From NCBI GenBank assembly GCA_039090855.1, contig CM076995.1:116188770-116252769 (forward strand): a stretch of DNA of 64,000 nt, given 5' to 3'. The notes beneath the pieces were generated by a model that did not search any database, was not told where the DNA came from, and saw nothing but the letters and a program-made list of their open reading frames with translations. Below, piece by piece: positions 9,320-20,325 of the stretch (position 1 is its first letter; each line of letters begins with the position of its first letter). Source of the DNA: Macrothele yani. Taxonomy: Eukaryota; Arthropoda; Arachnida; Araneae; Macrothelidae. Position numbers and translations under genes: made by a program.

Positions 9320-10081
9320 ACCTCCTGTTGCTCCAATTTGCCTGCGGGGGTCCTTACAAAAGTTCCGCTCACTGTTCATTTTTGAGAAAAGTGTGAAGTA
9401 ATGGAGAAAACTTACTTTATAGCCGTTCAGTGTACTCCGCTCCGCTGCTAATGACAGCTTGCCAGCGATGAGGTAGGTCCTGGATGCCCCATAGTACGCC
9501 ATCTTTGTTCAGCTGTCTTGTGTTACTGGGGCCACGTTCAATGACAGTTCGTCCAGAGATTCGTAGCGGACACCACGGAGCCGATTTTTTAACTTTGGGA
9601 AAAGATCAAAGTAGGGTGGACTGAGATCAGGGCTGTATGGTGGGTTTGATCCAGTTTCCCAGCCATATTTCGACAAAAGACCACGTACTGGCGCAGCACC
9701 ATGACACGATGCGTTGTCATGCAGCAAGATTGCCCCTGCTTCCAACAAGTTGGGGTGATTCTTGCGAATATTTGGTCTCAACTTTGTCCTCGGAAAGAAA
9801 TTTGCTTCGATCCCATCGGAATTTCCCCCTCGCAGAGTTTCTATTTTCACGTACGAGCGCTGGTTTAACGACGTGACTCTACCTAAGGAGCTGCACGCTT
9901 CCATTTCCAAACCGTCCCACGTCCACACAGCAAATGATAGCGCGTCGTTCTGACACCACCGCGTTGCTGAGAGTATGACCTTAACATGACGCAATCTTTT
10001 TCCCGATTGTATCATCCGCTTCAGATTAACGTGTGCAGAACTTTTGTTTTGCCCCCTTCCCCCTGAAGACTCGCTGGTCAT
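9320..10081 (-). pseudogene. mariner-type transposase, partial and mutated
   Basis: The longest open frame (9509-10081, 190 residues) contains LLHDNASCHGAA for the second catalytic Asp and NPPYSPDLSPPYFDLFPKLK near the third. At the position where DD34D mariners carry Asp, this copy has Tyr; the nearest Asp is two residues later. The sequence then continues in another frame through RLRGVRYESLDELS and out to 9320. The N-terminal portion before about residue 90 is not recognisable. It abuts the right end of the Tc1 relic. A DD37D-type reading was considered but does not fit, because 36 residues separate the Asps as counted. Confidence 0.75.
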
Positions 10082-10084
10082 AAT

Positions 10085-11534
10085 GTTTTGGCTATTTGTT
10101 GTATATCATTGTAGTGTTACTTATAAAATTTCATAGGCCCAATATAAGCGATAAAAAAAAAATTATCTATGTAGTTTGGCAAGCAAGAAATAGAATGTAG
10201 ATGTCAGACAACGTTGTTTTGAGGTACATAAATTGGTGTGTGTAAGAAGCTGGAAAAGTAGATTTAGGAGCTTACAAATCTAGAAAAGCTACCAGGGTCC
10301 TATCAGCCGGGGGCTTTTATACAAATGAGAACCCTATGTTTGTGTGCCTCTTTCTAATCTGCGATCGAAATATTGTTATACCTAAATAAATTCCGTACGC
10401 AATATTAAAAGGAAGCTTTTATCTTCAGCTCATGTTTAACGTTACAACCAGTTCTGTAACAACAATCAGTACTCATTGGTTTCTTCATACGGCGTCGTGT
10501 GCTGCTGTTTGCTGCGCGTCTATTCATTCATGCGCTCATTTGTCACATCTCACGTTCTTTGACCCGTATCAACTGACTACGCCGTTCACCCATAGTGGGA
10601 AATGATCCTTTTAACATTCCCAGTGTAATATTTTCGGTTTCACGGTTGCTTACAAGAGTCAACAACGCTGTGTACTAACTTGATTTCGTCATGCATAGCA
10701 TCCCCAGGCTTCATTAAGTTTTTCTTAATTTCGCAACATCACAGCGGTCCGCGTCTCAACTTGGTTGCACCACATAGGAATGAAATGTTTGGTATTACTT
10801 GTCCGTGGGAGGAGAAAGGTTATACGGAACATACATTTTGTTTTCAATATTTCATTTTTTTCGCGCCCTAAACCTCTACCCTTCCATCAAAAATTATTTG
10901 AATGTTGTCCTGTGCATGTGGCTTAGAAACCTTCCTATCTCTTCAGTTACATAATTGTGTGAAGGCCTGGTGCACACGATCTCTTCAAATTCCCTGCACA
11001 CCTTCCTCAATAAATTCTGCTTTATCGTGACTTCTAACATAGTTCGGGTTCTCAGTAGATATGGCTGATGTGTTTGAGATCTGGTTCTGTGCTTTCCGTA
11101 GAACCAGTTGCCCTAAATTAGAATCGGCCGATATCGTGGTACTATTTCACAAAAATATTTCGCCGATATCGTAGTACTACGTGGATTTTAGAACTGTTTC
11201 AAGTGCCATTTTAGATCCCCACACTGAGGAAACTGCCGTAGTAAATCTCAAATAAAATTGTTCCTCGAGTTACTCAGATTGTTATATGTATCCATGGTTT
11301 GCTAAAAGTTTGGCGGAAAATTGAAGTTACTGATTTAGGAGTTCTATAAGGTTAACAGTCTGTATTCAGAGGACATTGAGAAATTTCTAAGCTTCGGTGT
11401 AATTCAATTACCCTTTAGTATCTTTGCTCTTCTCAGTGTTGCATCATTCTTTGCGTGTGTAAGACCGATTTTGCAACCGTTGGATGATCAGTCGTTGAAG
11501 TTCAATAGGTTTATTCTTCTTCTTATTATTATTA
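10085..11534. other. Unassigned sequence (about 1.45 kb)
   Basis: No open frame with recognisable protein similarity and no clear repeat boundaries. The motif cgccgatatcgtagtactac occurs in two diverged copies (11125-11145 and 11160-11180). Confidence 0.55.
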
Positions 11535-11755
11535 TTGGGGTTTAATTACCACAGTGTGCATCTAAGGCTGTTGTTATAAGCAGTCTCCGGTCCCTAATTC
11601 TGGGCTGTTTGAATGTTGTCCAGGGAGAGGAGGGCCAGCATCCTTGCGGAAGTTCACTATCCCAACCCTTATCTGGTACTAGAACCCGGGCTCATTTCAG
11701 ACGAATAGCTAGAATTCCATGCCTCGGACCACTCTGCCACCTGGCGGCCAGACTG
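11535..11755 (-). repeat. SINE-A copy (minus strand), diverged
   Basis: Minus-strand head gccgccaggtggcagagtgg, box B gggttctagtacc, body ccctctcctccctgg and ccagaattagggaccggaga, tail with gatgcacactgtggtaatta. It has small insertions around 11605. Confidence 0.75.
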
Positions 11756-11876
11756 CTTTGGTACATCAATTAGTATTAGCTAGGAAAAATTAGGATTGTG
11801 AATTACGGTGTAATGATCAAGTTTTTAACATTAAAAATAAATTTCACCGCTCAGTATTCGCACGTGTAAGGTTAGG

Positions 11877-12092
11877 AGGCCGCCTCCTTGGCGCGGTGGT
11901 CTAAGCTTTGGCTTATGACTATTCTTCAGAGATGGGTCCGGGTTAGAATCCCGGTGAGGTATGGGTGTTGTGTTTGTCTTACGGAACTGGTTCTCTTCCT
12001 TCCCTGGAACCACTGGCCCTAAATAAGGAACGGGCTACTGCTTATAGCTCACCGAGTTGCTCACGGTGGTCGTTAAACCTCTAACAGAAAAA
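11877..12092 (+). repeat. SINE-A copy (plus strand)
   Basis: Head gccgcctccttggcgcggtg, box B gggttagaatcccggtgagg, body ttccctggaaccactggccc, tail gagttgctcacggtggtcgt followed by an A-rich end. It lies 120 bp from the minus-strand copy, so the two form an inverted pair. Confidence 0.88.
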
Positions 12093-12821
12093 AGGCTGTG
12101 GAGATTCTACTCTATCCTATGCCATTCGAATTTTCTTCGTGAGTGCCGACAGCTTTGGGAAAAGATGAAGATGCTATACATAAGAGCACGGTTTGCGAAA
12201 CATGACACTTATACGACTATCACAGCTAGAACAGGAAATATGATGTTACTGGGAACTTCGGCAAAACAACAGTGGCATAGAATTGACAGAATGAATACAT
12301 GGTACAACTATGTTAGGCTTAGAACGTAGTGAGCGCCTTCCGCCGAATGAACACAAATTTTGAACTATTCCTACACTGCGTGCCATTTATGGGTGTACTC
12401 TTTAATTAAATTGTATATTAGAAACGCAATGTAGAAACTTCTGCGAGCGTTCGCGCACGCCTAGCACGCACTTATAAGTGCTATATTGTTTATAAGCGGT
12501 TTTGATGAGTGTATCTGTGCGTGCGCGCCGGCGAATACGATTCGTTTCTGCCCTGATTTTTAAAATGCGATTTCATTCCGGTTCTTTTTTTTTTATTATT
12601 GTATTCTATCGTTAATCGCCGTCTAGTAATCGTTCGTACATCTCCCTGAATTTATCAGTCACATTTTCTTGGATGTTGTACTTAGCATGAGTGTGCTCAT
12701 TGCTGCAGACTTGTCTCGCGTATGGGTATATCTAGTGCCTGTTCGTGGTTTGGTTAGCCCGTTGAGCACAGCGATCTGTCAGTCAACAACAGCCAAGTAA
12801 CACGAGTTGACACTTTGATAT
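12093..12821. other. Unassigned sequence
   Basis: No gene recognised. One short open frame (12057-12329) overlaps the SINE tail and has no recognisable similarity. Confidence 0.5.
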
Positions 12822-13043
12822 ATCCTTTTTTTTTGTTGTTGAAGATTTTAACGATCACTATATGAGAAACTCGGTGAGCTATAACCAGTCGCCCGTCCCT
12901 AATTTAAGGCTACTGGTTCCAGAAAAGAGAGCCAGTGCCGTAAGGCAAGCACAACATCCATGCCTCAACGGAATTCGAACCCGGACCCTTCTCTGACGAA
13001 TGGACATAAGCCAGCGCTTAGACTACTGCGCCACCGGGGCTGG
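12822..13043 (-). repeat. SINE-A copy with 9-bp duplication
   Basis: Minus-strand copy with head gccccggtggcgcagtagtc, box B gggttcgaattcc, and tail ataactcaccgagtttctca-like sequence near the left end. ctttgatat is repeated at 12813-12821 and 13044-13052. Confidence 0.85.
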
Positions 13044-13353
13044 CTTTGATATTTTAATGGGCCATTAAAGAATATGAAAACACCTAGTGACGCTTCATTT
13101 TTACAGTATTTTATTTTTGAAGAATATCTTACGCTTAGAAATTGGTGGCATTTATACTCACACAGAATATTATTGCACAAATTTACTGTACAAGATATAC
13201 ATTGAACCTGGAGCAGCGGAAAGTGAGGTCCGCTGACCGGGCCCGATATTTCGAATCGTAGTGCTCCCCCATCCCTTCCCGTTTCCCGGAACAAACAGAA
13301 AAAAAGCAATGCCTAAGGAGCTTTGTTAGGGATTAGGACCACCTGACCACTTA

Positions 13354-13990
13354 GGGGCCGCCCATAAAGTACGTCCGGGATTTTTACTATTTTTAGTCTC
13401 CCCCCCCCCCCCATGTCGCATTTTGTCCGATTGTTGACACCCCCTAAAAAGTACGTCCTAATTCCCGCTACCCCCTTTATTTTTGACAACTGCTTTTAGA
13501 AGTCCGTTGAGAAACAGAAAGAAAACATGTAATAGAAGTCCGTTGAGAAACAGAAAGAAAACATGTGATTATTTAAAGGAATCTTCCATGTATTTACACT
13601 TTTTCTCCAGAAAATATTTATTATTTAGGCATTAATTTATTCCCAAACGCCACCCGAACTTGATCATTCTGAAATAAAGATCTACAAATGAACGCACGCA
13701 TTCAAGGTTTTCAACACTCCCGATCATATCATCCACAAAACACGGTAGATTTGGTAGTACAAATACGAGAACGTAATATTAATTTTTTGATTTAGCTAAA
13801 TATCATCAGAAATCTGAAATATTTCATACCTTTTTTTTTAACTATTCAAAGAAGAGAAAACAAAACGAAGACATACCAATCATGATATTTTTGTCGCTGG
13901 TCGCCCGAATTACTACCCCCCCCCCCCCATGTCGCATTTGGTCCGGTTGTCAGGACCCTGTAATCTCGGACGTACTTTATGGACGGCCCC
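13354..13990. mobile_element. Harbinger-like MITE with TTA duplication
   Basis: Termini ggggccgcccataaagtacg and, inverted from the right end, ggggccgtccataaagtacg form a terminal repeat of about 29 bp with few mismatches. TTA flanks both ends (13351-13353, 13991-13993). Three-bp TTA/TAA duplications are typical of PIF/Harbinger elements, so the class is inferred. There is no transposase. Inside, poly-C followed by atgtcgcattt and gtccg occurs in direct orientation near both ends, and a 36-bp unit is duplicated in tandem at 13498-13566. Confidence 0.65.
13498..13566. repeat. Tandem duplication, 2 x 36 bp
   Basis: agaagtccgttgagaaacag followed by aaagaaaacatgt occurs at 13498-13530 and 13534-13566 with no mismatch that I can see, which suggests a recent duplication inside the MITE. 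Confidence 0.9.
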
Positions 13991-13993
13991 TTA

Positions 13994-16460
13994 CTTAGAG
14001 AAACTTTCTAAGGCACATCACAACAAAATAGCGCTCATTTGCCAAATAAAAAGAAAAAAAAAAGAAATAAAAATCTTGGCTAAAATTATTGACCGGGCCT
14101 GGGCGGTTCCACGGCCACTGCATTGAACTTACTAAACAATATGTGCATTAAATTTATCGTACTGGCAAACGAAAGTGAGTTCTGTACTTTGGTCACCGTT
14201 GAGGAACCAAATACTCTGTGCATTATCTATCTTTCGCGGACAAAGTGATGTTTTCGTTGCACAACTGATAGCATTAATCAGTGTGTTGTATGTAGTCTTC
14301 GAGGAAGTTTTTCAGCGGGTTTAATTATTTTCGTTAGTCTAATGAATTATCCTCTAGCAAGTAGAGCAAATGCTCACGAGCTGCTTTAAACGAGCTGACC
14401 CTGGGTGTACCTATTACATTAACGTTACTCCTGAAAAATCTTTCCAAGTGTCGATGTCACATCTCTGATTCATCCAGGTCAGAACATGTCACGCAGGTGT
14501 AAATTGATTTAGGAGATTTTGAATCATTTTGGTAATAATTCTTGTAAGGTCAGCCGACAACAGTGTTCGAAAGGGCTTTCAAGGGTGGCATTACTAATTA
14601 GGGTTGTAAAATTGTGTTGCTCTTTTGCATGGTAGGAGACGTTTTAGAGGGCTTTTTAAGTGCCTAAATCATTTTATTAACCTACGCTGCAATCATGAGT
14701 ATTGTCATCAGCAAAGAATTTGGGACGTGCGTGATTGTTTTATTGCGTCAGAGGTGTCCGGCAGACCTGCCCTTGGAACCAGGACGGACACACAGGGGGA
14801 GAAGTAGCTAAGAACTCTACGAGGAGGTCAGAGAGAGAGAGAAGTCTAGAGGGACAATGACAAATGTTTTCACGGTTATCACTTTGAGAAGTTTTCGTTT
14901 GCTTGCAAGGCTTCATCTATGTCTACATAATTATCAAAAGTAACGTTGTACGATAAATTTAATAGGAACCACGGAACTTCTCCATCCGGCATTTGAGTTG
15001 CCTGATCAGCTTCTAAACTGACGTTTTTAAGAGAAGGACAAAACTGCTACGTTAGAGTTTTGCTTGAGCATTTTCCCCAAGAATTTTACTTTGTAATAAG
15101 GTGTTTTTCGTTGTAAAGTATTTCGTAATAACCTTTTTATATTTCTTATATAAATACAATAAGCCAAACAAGCTTATGACGTTTTTCGTTGTCACATGAT
15201 TTTTGTTAAATCGTATTTCGTTAAAACGAGTTTTAACTGTATCTACAGGTTATGTTAGTATGTTTGTTACGGGAAGAACACTTCTCTCATAATAGACAAT
15301 TCAAACCATTTACAACAGGTTTCGTTTCCAAAGGTATTGTGATACACAGTATGTTCAAATATTCCGTGAACTGTACTTTCTCGCCAGTGTTGTCATGGCA
15401 ACTTCAGGCGAATATAGATAGTTCAATTCAAATAGTTTTTTTAGGAAATACAGAATTAGCCACTGCGAGAAGGAATTAATTGTTCAGCAGAGGTTAGAAT
15501 CTTAAGCAATGCTTGAGTTAGAAAGCTAGTTACTACCAAATTTCGTTTCCTTGGCTTGCAAGGACGATTCATTACTAACTATTGTTTTTCTTGATTGCAT
15601 CACCACTTCGGCATTTGAACATAACCACAAATATCTCTGGTTGTTTCGGGTTACTGGGTAATAAAGCACGCTCTGACAGTTACGGTATATTTCCGCAGGG
15701 TATATATGTCGGCTTCTTATTGTGTATCCTTTTGAGAAATGAGGAATAATTTCAGTCGTTGTTTGACAAGGCATGGAGTAGCCTTTGTTCCTTTAGTCAG
15801 CGAATCGCATAAACGCAATGTATTTCCACATCAGCATACCAGCAACCTAAAGAGAATGTAAAATTTCTACTCACATCCTCCGAAGATTAGTACATACTTT
15901 TTACGTGCCAGTTTTTATACCTGTTCGCTTTTTCGAAATACTCGAGTTAAGGCTTTTTGTTTGCCAAATGATTTAGAAGCTAGTTTTGGCTGTTCGCCAT
16001 CATATTTTATTAAAGGCAGAAGTTATTGAGATTAAGTGAATTACAGTCAAATGTTGTTTTCACGCAAATATTCCTCTGAAATGGTACCGTTTCGATGAAA
16101 ATGTTTATTATGAAATCAATAGAACTTAATCTATTAAACACAGTCATTGTGGAGAGAAATTATTCGTGGGCTGCACTGGTTCGTAAGAAATGAGATTCAT
16201 AAAATGACATTTTCGTACTGTATCTGCCACGTTTCTTTGGAACGCGCGGGGATGCTTATTGCTTTGCATGTTGTTGCGACACATTCATAAATATTATATC
16301 TTAATGCTGCACTGACTATTGTCGAATCTCCAATTAACTGATGCTCCTCCAGTATTGTTCAGGCAATACCACTGGCGCCCATATAAGGGGGCAAGAGGGG
16401 ACATTTGTTCTCCCCTGAAAATCTAACCTTGCGATTTTTGTTTTTGGAAGGTACTACATA
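13994..16460. other. Unassigned sequence (about 2.5 kb)
   Basis: No convincing gene. A GA-rich stretch lies near 14830. Around 16372, ccactggcgcccatataagg resembles one end of a hAT-type element, but I find no partner end. Confidence 0.55.
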
Positions 16461-17722
16461 CACTGTAAAAAATAAGTGGTGTGAATTCACGGAAAATTTC
16501 TGAAAATAACGTGCAGTAAAGTTGCCTGTAAAGTGTGTCTTTTTCAGAAATTTTCTGTTTTTTAAACGTAACCGTTTATTGTAACCCGTATTTTCACAGA
16601 ATTTTCGTAGACAGAAATTCTGTTTATTTCAGAAAAAAATAATTTCAGGTTTTCCGTATTTAAACTGAAATTCCGCAAAATCAATGACCCTTTACTTTTC
16701 AGCCCTTCCGCTGAGTTCAAGATCGAGCCCCTGACGTTTAAGCTATCTCAACAGGTATCTCACGCCTTTAACAACTGAACTACAAATGCCTGCGATCTGA
16801 CTCACGTACATCGTAAAAAAAAAAAATAAAAAAAATCCGCGACGATGAAATTTTGTTTTTGTCATTAATGCGAGTGATTTTAGTCATTTTATTTTCTGTT
16901 GGAGCTTATTATTTTTCTGAATAGGTTTGTTAATATATTTTTTCTTTCTGTAGGAGGACTTTGCATAAATTAAGCATTTCCATCCTGATTTTTCGAAGCA
17001 ACAAAGTGCTTTGCAACTTGATTTTTTTTTAAACTGACAATGACTTTATTTTTTTTAAAGCGTGAAATGTACTTTTCTATAGTGTTACTTCGCAATAAAA
17101 AAAAAACTAAATATAAAATTCACTGTTGGTAGCTATAATAGCTTTTGTCTTAAGTTGTCCAAAGCCTGATACACAAACATCATATAATCAATCATCTGTA
17201 CAAATAAGTACCCAGTTTCTTACAGTAACACAATACATAATAAGTAGCTGGTGCACAAAATAGGGAAAGAAGAAAATTTCGAGTGCCACAATAAACAAAA
17301 TTCATGCGTATGCTACCCACAATATCCGATCTCGCAACGAAACTTCAAAATTCGACAGGCGATTGAATTTTAAAAGTTAATCAGATCTGAAGTATTCTCA
17401 CCAATCGCTCCTATTACCGGTAATTTCTCGTGATACGGAAAAAGTGAGAACGGTGTATTTCCGTTAATAAAGGAAATGAATTGCGGAAAGGTTTCTGAAA
17501 ATTCAGAATTTTCCGTTAGCATGTCTAAAACTGTAATTTACTGTCAGTATAAGAAAGGAACTACAGAAAGGTTTCAGAATTTTCCCGTGGTACGAAAAAT
17601 CCGTGAAATTTAGGTTTCTTTCAGTCATTTCACGGAAAAGGTTGCATCAGAAATATGCTTCGTTTATTCACAAAAGAAATGACAGAAAGTTGCCCGTGAA
17701 TTTCAGAACTGTTTTCACAGTG
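16461..17722. mobile_element. CACTG-ended element rich in subterminal repeats
   Basis: It begins cactgtaaaaaataag and ends gttttcacagtg, an inverted terminus of about 11 bp, with TA on both outer sides (16459-16460, 17723-17724). About 230 bp inside the left end and 330 bp inside the right end are packed with variants of acggaaa and cagaaatttt in both orientations, as in transposase-binding subterminal regions of CACTA-like and related elements. No transposase frame is present. Class assignment is uncertain. Confidence 0.55.
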
Positions 17723-17724
17723 TA

Positions 17725-18437
17725 GATTTTCGTTAACACTAATTCTAATAGCTAATTATTTTTATTTTTTTAGAACTTCTAGATGCGTGTGTATGGAGTA
17801 AAAATTGAAAACACGTTGGGAATTTCCAGTAGAAAAAACGAAAATTTACAGTAGAAAGTACTAAGAAAATTTCCTATAGCATAATGGAGAAACAGCGTTC
17901 ATATGTACAGCATAGAAAAGAGTTAAAGGCGAAGAAATAAAAAAAATATATCGTCCTCCCTGTGCAGCAGCTGTTCAGTACTTAACAAAGATAATTTTTC
18001 CCGAAAATTTGCGTTGAGGGTATTTTTTTTTCCTTCTTGATGAAAATTGAGTGATCTCTGGAGGTTTCGCTGCGCATGCGAACTAAAGGATCTAAAGAAC
18101 GAGAAAGAAATTTTCTCATTGCACTAACATATGCTGCCTAATTTCATTTATCCACGCTTATTTTATGTAGTTTTTGGATCTTCTGGTTTTTAATTAAATG
18201 TATGTGTTTGACAGTGCGTAAGGCAAGAAGGCAAAGTTGAAATTTGCATACGGTGTTTATATCTGTTTTCACCCTCCTGAAAACTAAGCTATGGACAATA
18301 CCATGCGAAGACAAAAAATCTGTCTTGAAAGATTCTTGTTTTTATTTTACTGGAAGAGTGCACGGAGCCGTATTTTTAGTTCGTATTTGATTTCTTCAGA
18401 TAATCTAAATCATGTGTGCACGAACAGTATACAAAAC
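17725..18437. other. Unassigned sequence
   Basis: AT-rich, with no gene or element ends recognised. Confidence 0.5.
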
Positions 18438-18625
18438 ACGAGGTGATCTGAGGTGCTGGCTTTTGACCATTCGTCAGCGATGAGCCCGGGTTCGAGCCTT
18501 GGATGAGTCGTGGGTGGTATGCTTGTCTTACTCTGTCCCTTCGCAGAAACCATTGACCCCAAATTACGGACAGGAGACTCAGTGTAGCCTTAAATGTTGA
18601 CGACGCTCGCTAAAGAACTAAACAA
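18438..18625 (+). repeat. SINE-A copy, diverged subfamily
   Basis: Box B gggttcgagcctt, then gtgggtggtatgcttgtctt, accattgaccccaaattacg and tgtagccttaaatgttgacg. It shares accattgaccccaaatt with the 2.29-kb copy rather than the common ggaaccagtggccctaaatt. Confidence 0.75.
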
Positions 18626-18782
18626 ACCAAAAATACTTTTGAAGCTAACGAAAACTTAGGTTTAAAAAAATCTACAGAAGCCTTTGAGAAAATTGGGAAA
18701 GAGAGGGGTTGTCGTCTTAGTCTTAGATTGTGTCGTTTTCTTTGTATTCGAGTAAATACGGCATTCGTTCAAGAAAATTCTA

Positions 18783-18827
18783 GACGGAATGAAATTGAAT
18801 TCAGCAAAAATTCAATTTCATTCCGTC
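18783..18827. repeat. Perfect 19-bp hairpin next to an element end
   Basis: gacggaatgaaattgaatt (18783-18801), a 7-base loop, then its exact reverse complement (18809-18827). The right arm stops at the base before cagtgctcga, the proposed start of the next element. Confidence 0.9.
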
Positions 18828-19319
18828 CAGTGCTCGAAATGCGCCGGTATGCCGTACCGACACTTTTTTTTTACCCGGAATTTACTTACCAGCACTAGTT
18901 TTAGTAGCGGGAACTACGAACTCGCGTTCTTAAACACAGAAACCTTATGTGCATCGTGCCATTGAGAAATAGCTGCGTGGGAACCGTAAAGAGTAGGGGA
19001 GTGGTGTGCGTAAGTTCAATCCTTCAAAGGATGGAAATGAAGCTTCCTATAGCTCATGATCACATCTTACCCAAGCCCCAGATTATCCAACTAAAGATGT
19101 CTGTAATTTTTATTATATCCTTAATTTAATATATTCAATTTGAAAGGCTTCTTCGTAGAATGAAGAATTGGGTGTTAATAGATTAAACAAAAATTTCCAC
19201 ATCGGACTTTTTTTTTTTTTTGAGGGTGGTGAGATTGCTATTAATTTGAGACTGAATATTCATTCTCGTTGCGGAGATTCTACATAATTGCCCGACTCTG
19301 TACTTCACTAGTCCCTATT

Positions 19320-19770
19320 AGAAGGGGGCTGTATTCTTGGCTTGGGACATAAAAGTTCTGGGTTCAAGTCCAGCTGAATCACTAATGATTAGCCGAGGGC
19401 CGCCCCGGTGGCGCAGTGGTCTGAGCGATGGCCTCTGATCATTCGTCCGAAAGGGGTCCGGGTTCGAATCCCGGTGAGGCATGGATGTTGTGTTTGTCTT
19501 ACGGCACTGACACTCTCCCTTCCCTGGAACCAGTGACCGTAAATTAGGGACGGGCGACTGCTTATAGCCCATTGAGTTGCTCACGGTGGTCGTTAAACCT
19601 CCAATCAAAAGAAAAAAAAAATTAGCAGAGGTTCGGAATCCTCGTTAATTTGTTGGTTCCGGAGTATAGACTCCTCGTTCTAAACTAGTCTAACCCGGGT
19701 CCTCGGTGTAGCATAAGTAGTGCCCGCTGGATCCACAAACCAACCAACTGAAATCGACCACCATCGTGTT
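19320..19770 (+). repeat. Another tRNA-like repeat, split by SINE-A
   Basis: gttctgggttcaagtccagc looks like a box B with its arm, followed by ctgaatcactaatgattagc. After the SINE-A the sequence resumes with attagcagaggttcggaatc and runs to accaaccaac near 19750. It looks like a different tRNA-derived SINE, but only one copy is in the window. Confidence 0.4.
19399..19620 (+). repeat. Best-preserved SINE-A copy
   Basis: tRNA-derived head with box A in ggtggcgcagtggtctgagc and a perfect box B in ggttcgaatcc. The body runs gtgaggcatggatgttgtgt, ttacggcactgacactctcc, ttccctggaaccagtgaccg, taaattagggacgggcgact, gcttatagcccattgagttg and ctcacggtggtcgttaaacc, with an A-rich tail. The direct repeats attagccgagg (19388-19398) and attagcagagg (19621-19631) differ by one base. 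RNA polymerase III boxes of this kind drive SINE transcription; mobility depends on a LINE, possibly the RTE-type LINE here, though no shared tail was seen. Confidence 0.92.
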
Positions 19771-20111
19771 TTTTGACTTATGGTCCATGGAATTGTCATT
19801 TACACACAAAGGAGTTTTTCTTCGAGGGATTTTTTTTTTATTTTTCAATTTTGGAGATTTTCTAGCGAAGATATTTTTTTCCGACGATTTTTAACTACAT
19901 GTACGTATGAGCATACCGGCACTTCAAAATTTTCATATCGAGCACTGATTCTATCGATATGCAAATCTTCCTAAGTTCTTCGAAGTATGCTGTTTGTTTT
20001 CAGTAGTTCATCTTTAATAATATCCTTCACATCTTTCTAAGTATTCTCATAATTTGCAGTTCGGAAGTTTTATTTGTAAAAACTTAACACCGGAAAGTGC
20101 GTCATAATGTA

Positions 20112-20325
20112 CTAAGCCGCTCCGCTGACCGAGTGGTCAGATGCCCTAACTTCTGGCTACCCCCCTACGAGTTACGTTTAGATTTGAGTCCCGGATGAGG
20201 CACAGTGTGTTTATCTAGCGGTGCTGGATCTGTCCCTTCTCTGGAACAGGTGGCCCTAAATTAGGGACTGGCGGCTGCTTTTGCCCTTCGAGTTGCTCAC
20301 GGTTGTGATTAAACCCATAAAAAAC
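20112..20325 (+). repeat. SINE-A copy, diverged
   Basis: Head gccgctccgctgaccgagtg, degraded box B (agatttgagtcccggatgag), body ggaacaggtggccctaaatt, tail gagttgctcacggttgtgat. Confidence 0.8.

Larger units (their letters stand above)
6837..9335 (-). mobile_element. Tc1-like relic split by two later insertions
   Basis: TA (6835-6836) precedes the left terminus caccgaggagctaaacc. Element sequence is present at 6837-6974, resumes at 8090-8167, and resumes again at 8405 to about 9335. The first gap is a hAT-like element (6975-8089) and the second a SINE-A (8168-8404), each with a target duplication. The right terminus is not clear; gtttacctcctg near 9314 may be its decayed form. Confidence 0.8.
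18828..19947. mobile_element. Possible hAT-like element, 1120 bp
   Basis: The left end cagtgctcgaaatg and right end catatcgagcactg are inverted. The flanking octamers attccgtc (18820-18827) and attctatc (19948-19955) agree at 6 of 8 positions, so an 8-bp duplication is possible but decayed. A diverged element of about 1.1 kb without transposase, it hosts a SINE-A and a second tRNA-like repeat. Confidence 0.45.

Noticed and set aside
9509..10081. DD37D (maT-type) mariner
   Set aside because: The Asp count gives 36 intervening residues and the flanking block fits a DD34D alignment with Asp replaced by Tyr.
16372..16460. hAT-like left end (cactggcgcccatat)
   Set aside because: No inverted partner or 8-bp duplication was found in the following kilobases, so it is mentioned only as a possible relic.
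19399..19490. A genuine tRNA gene, given good A and B boxes
   Set aside because: The head does not close into a full cloverleaf acceptor stem and the same sequence continues into a repeated SINE body at many loci.
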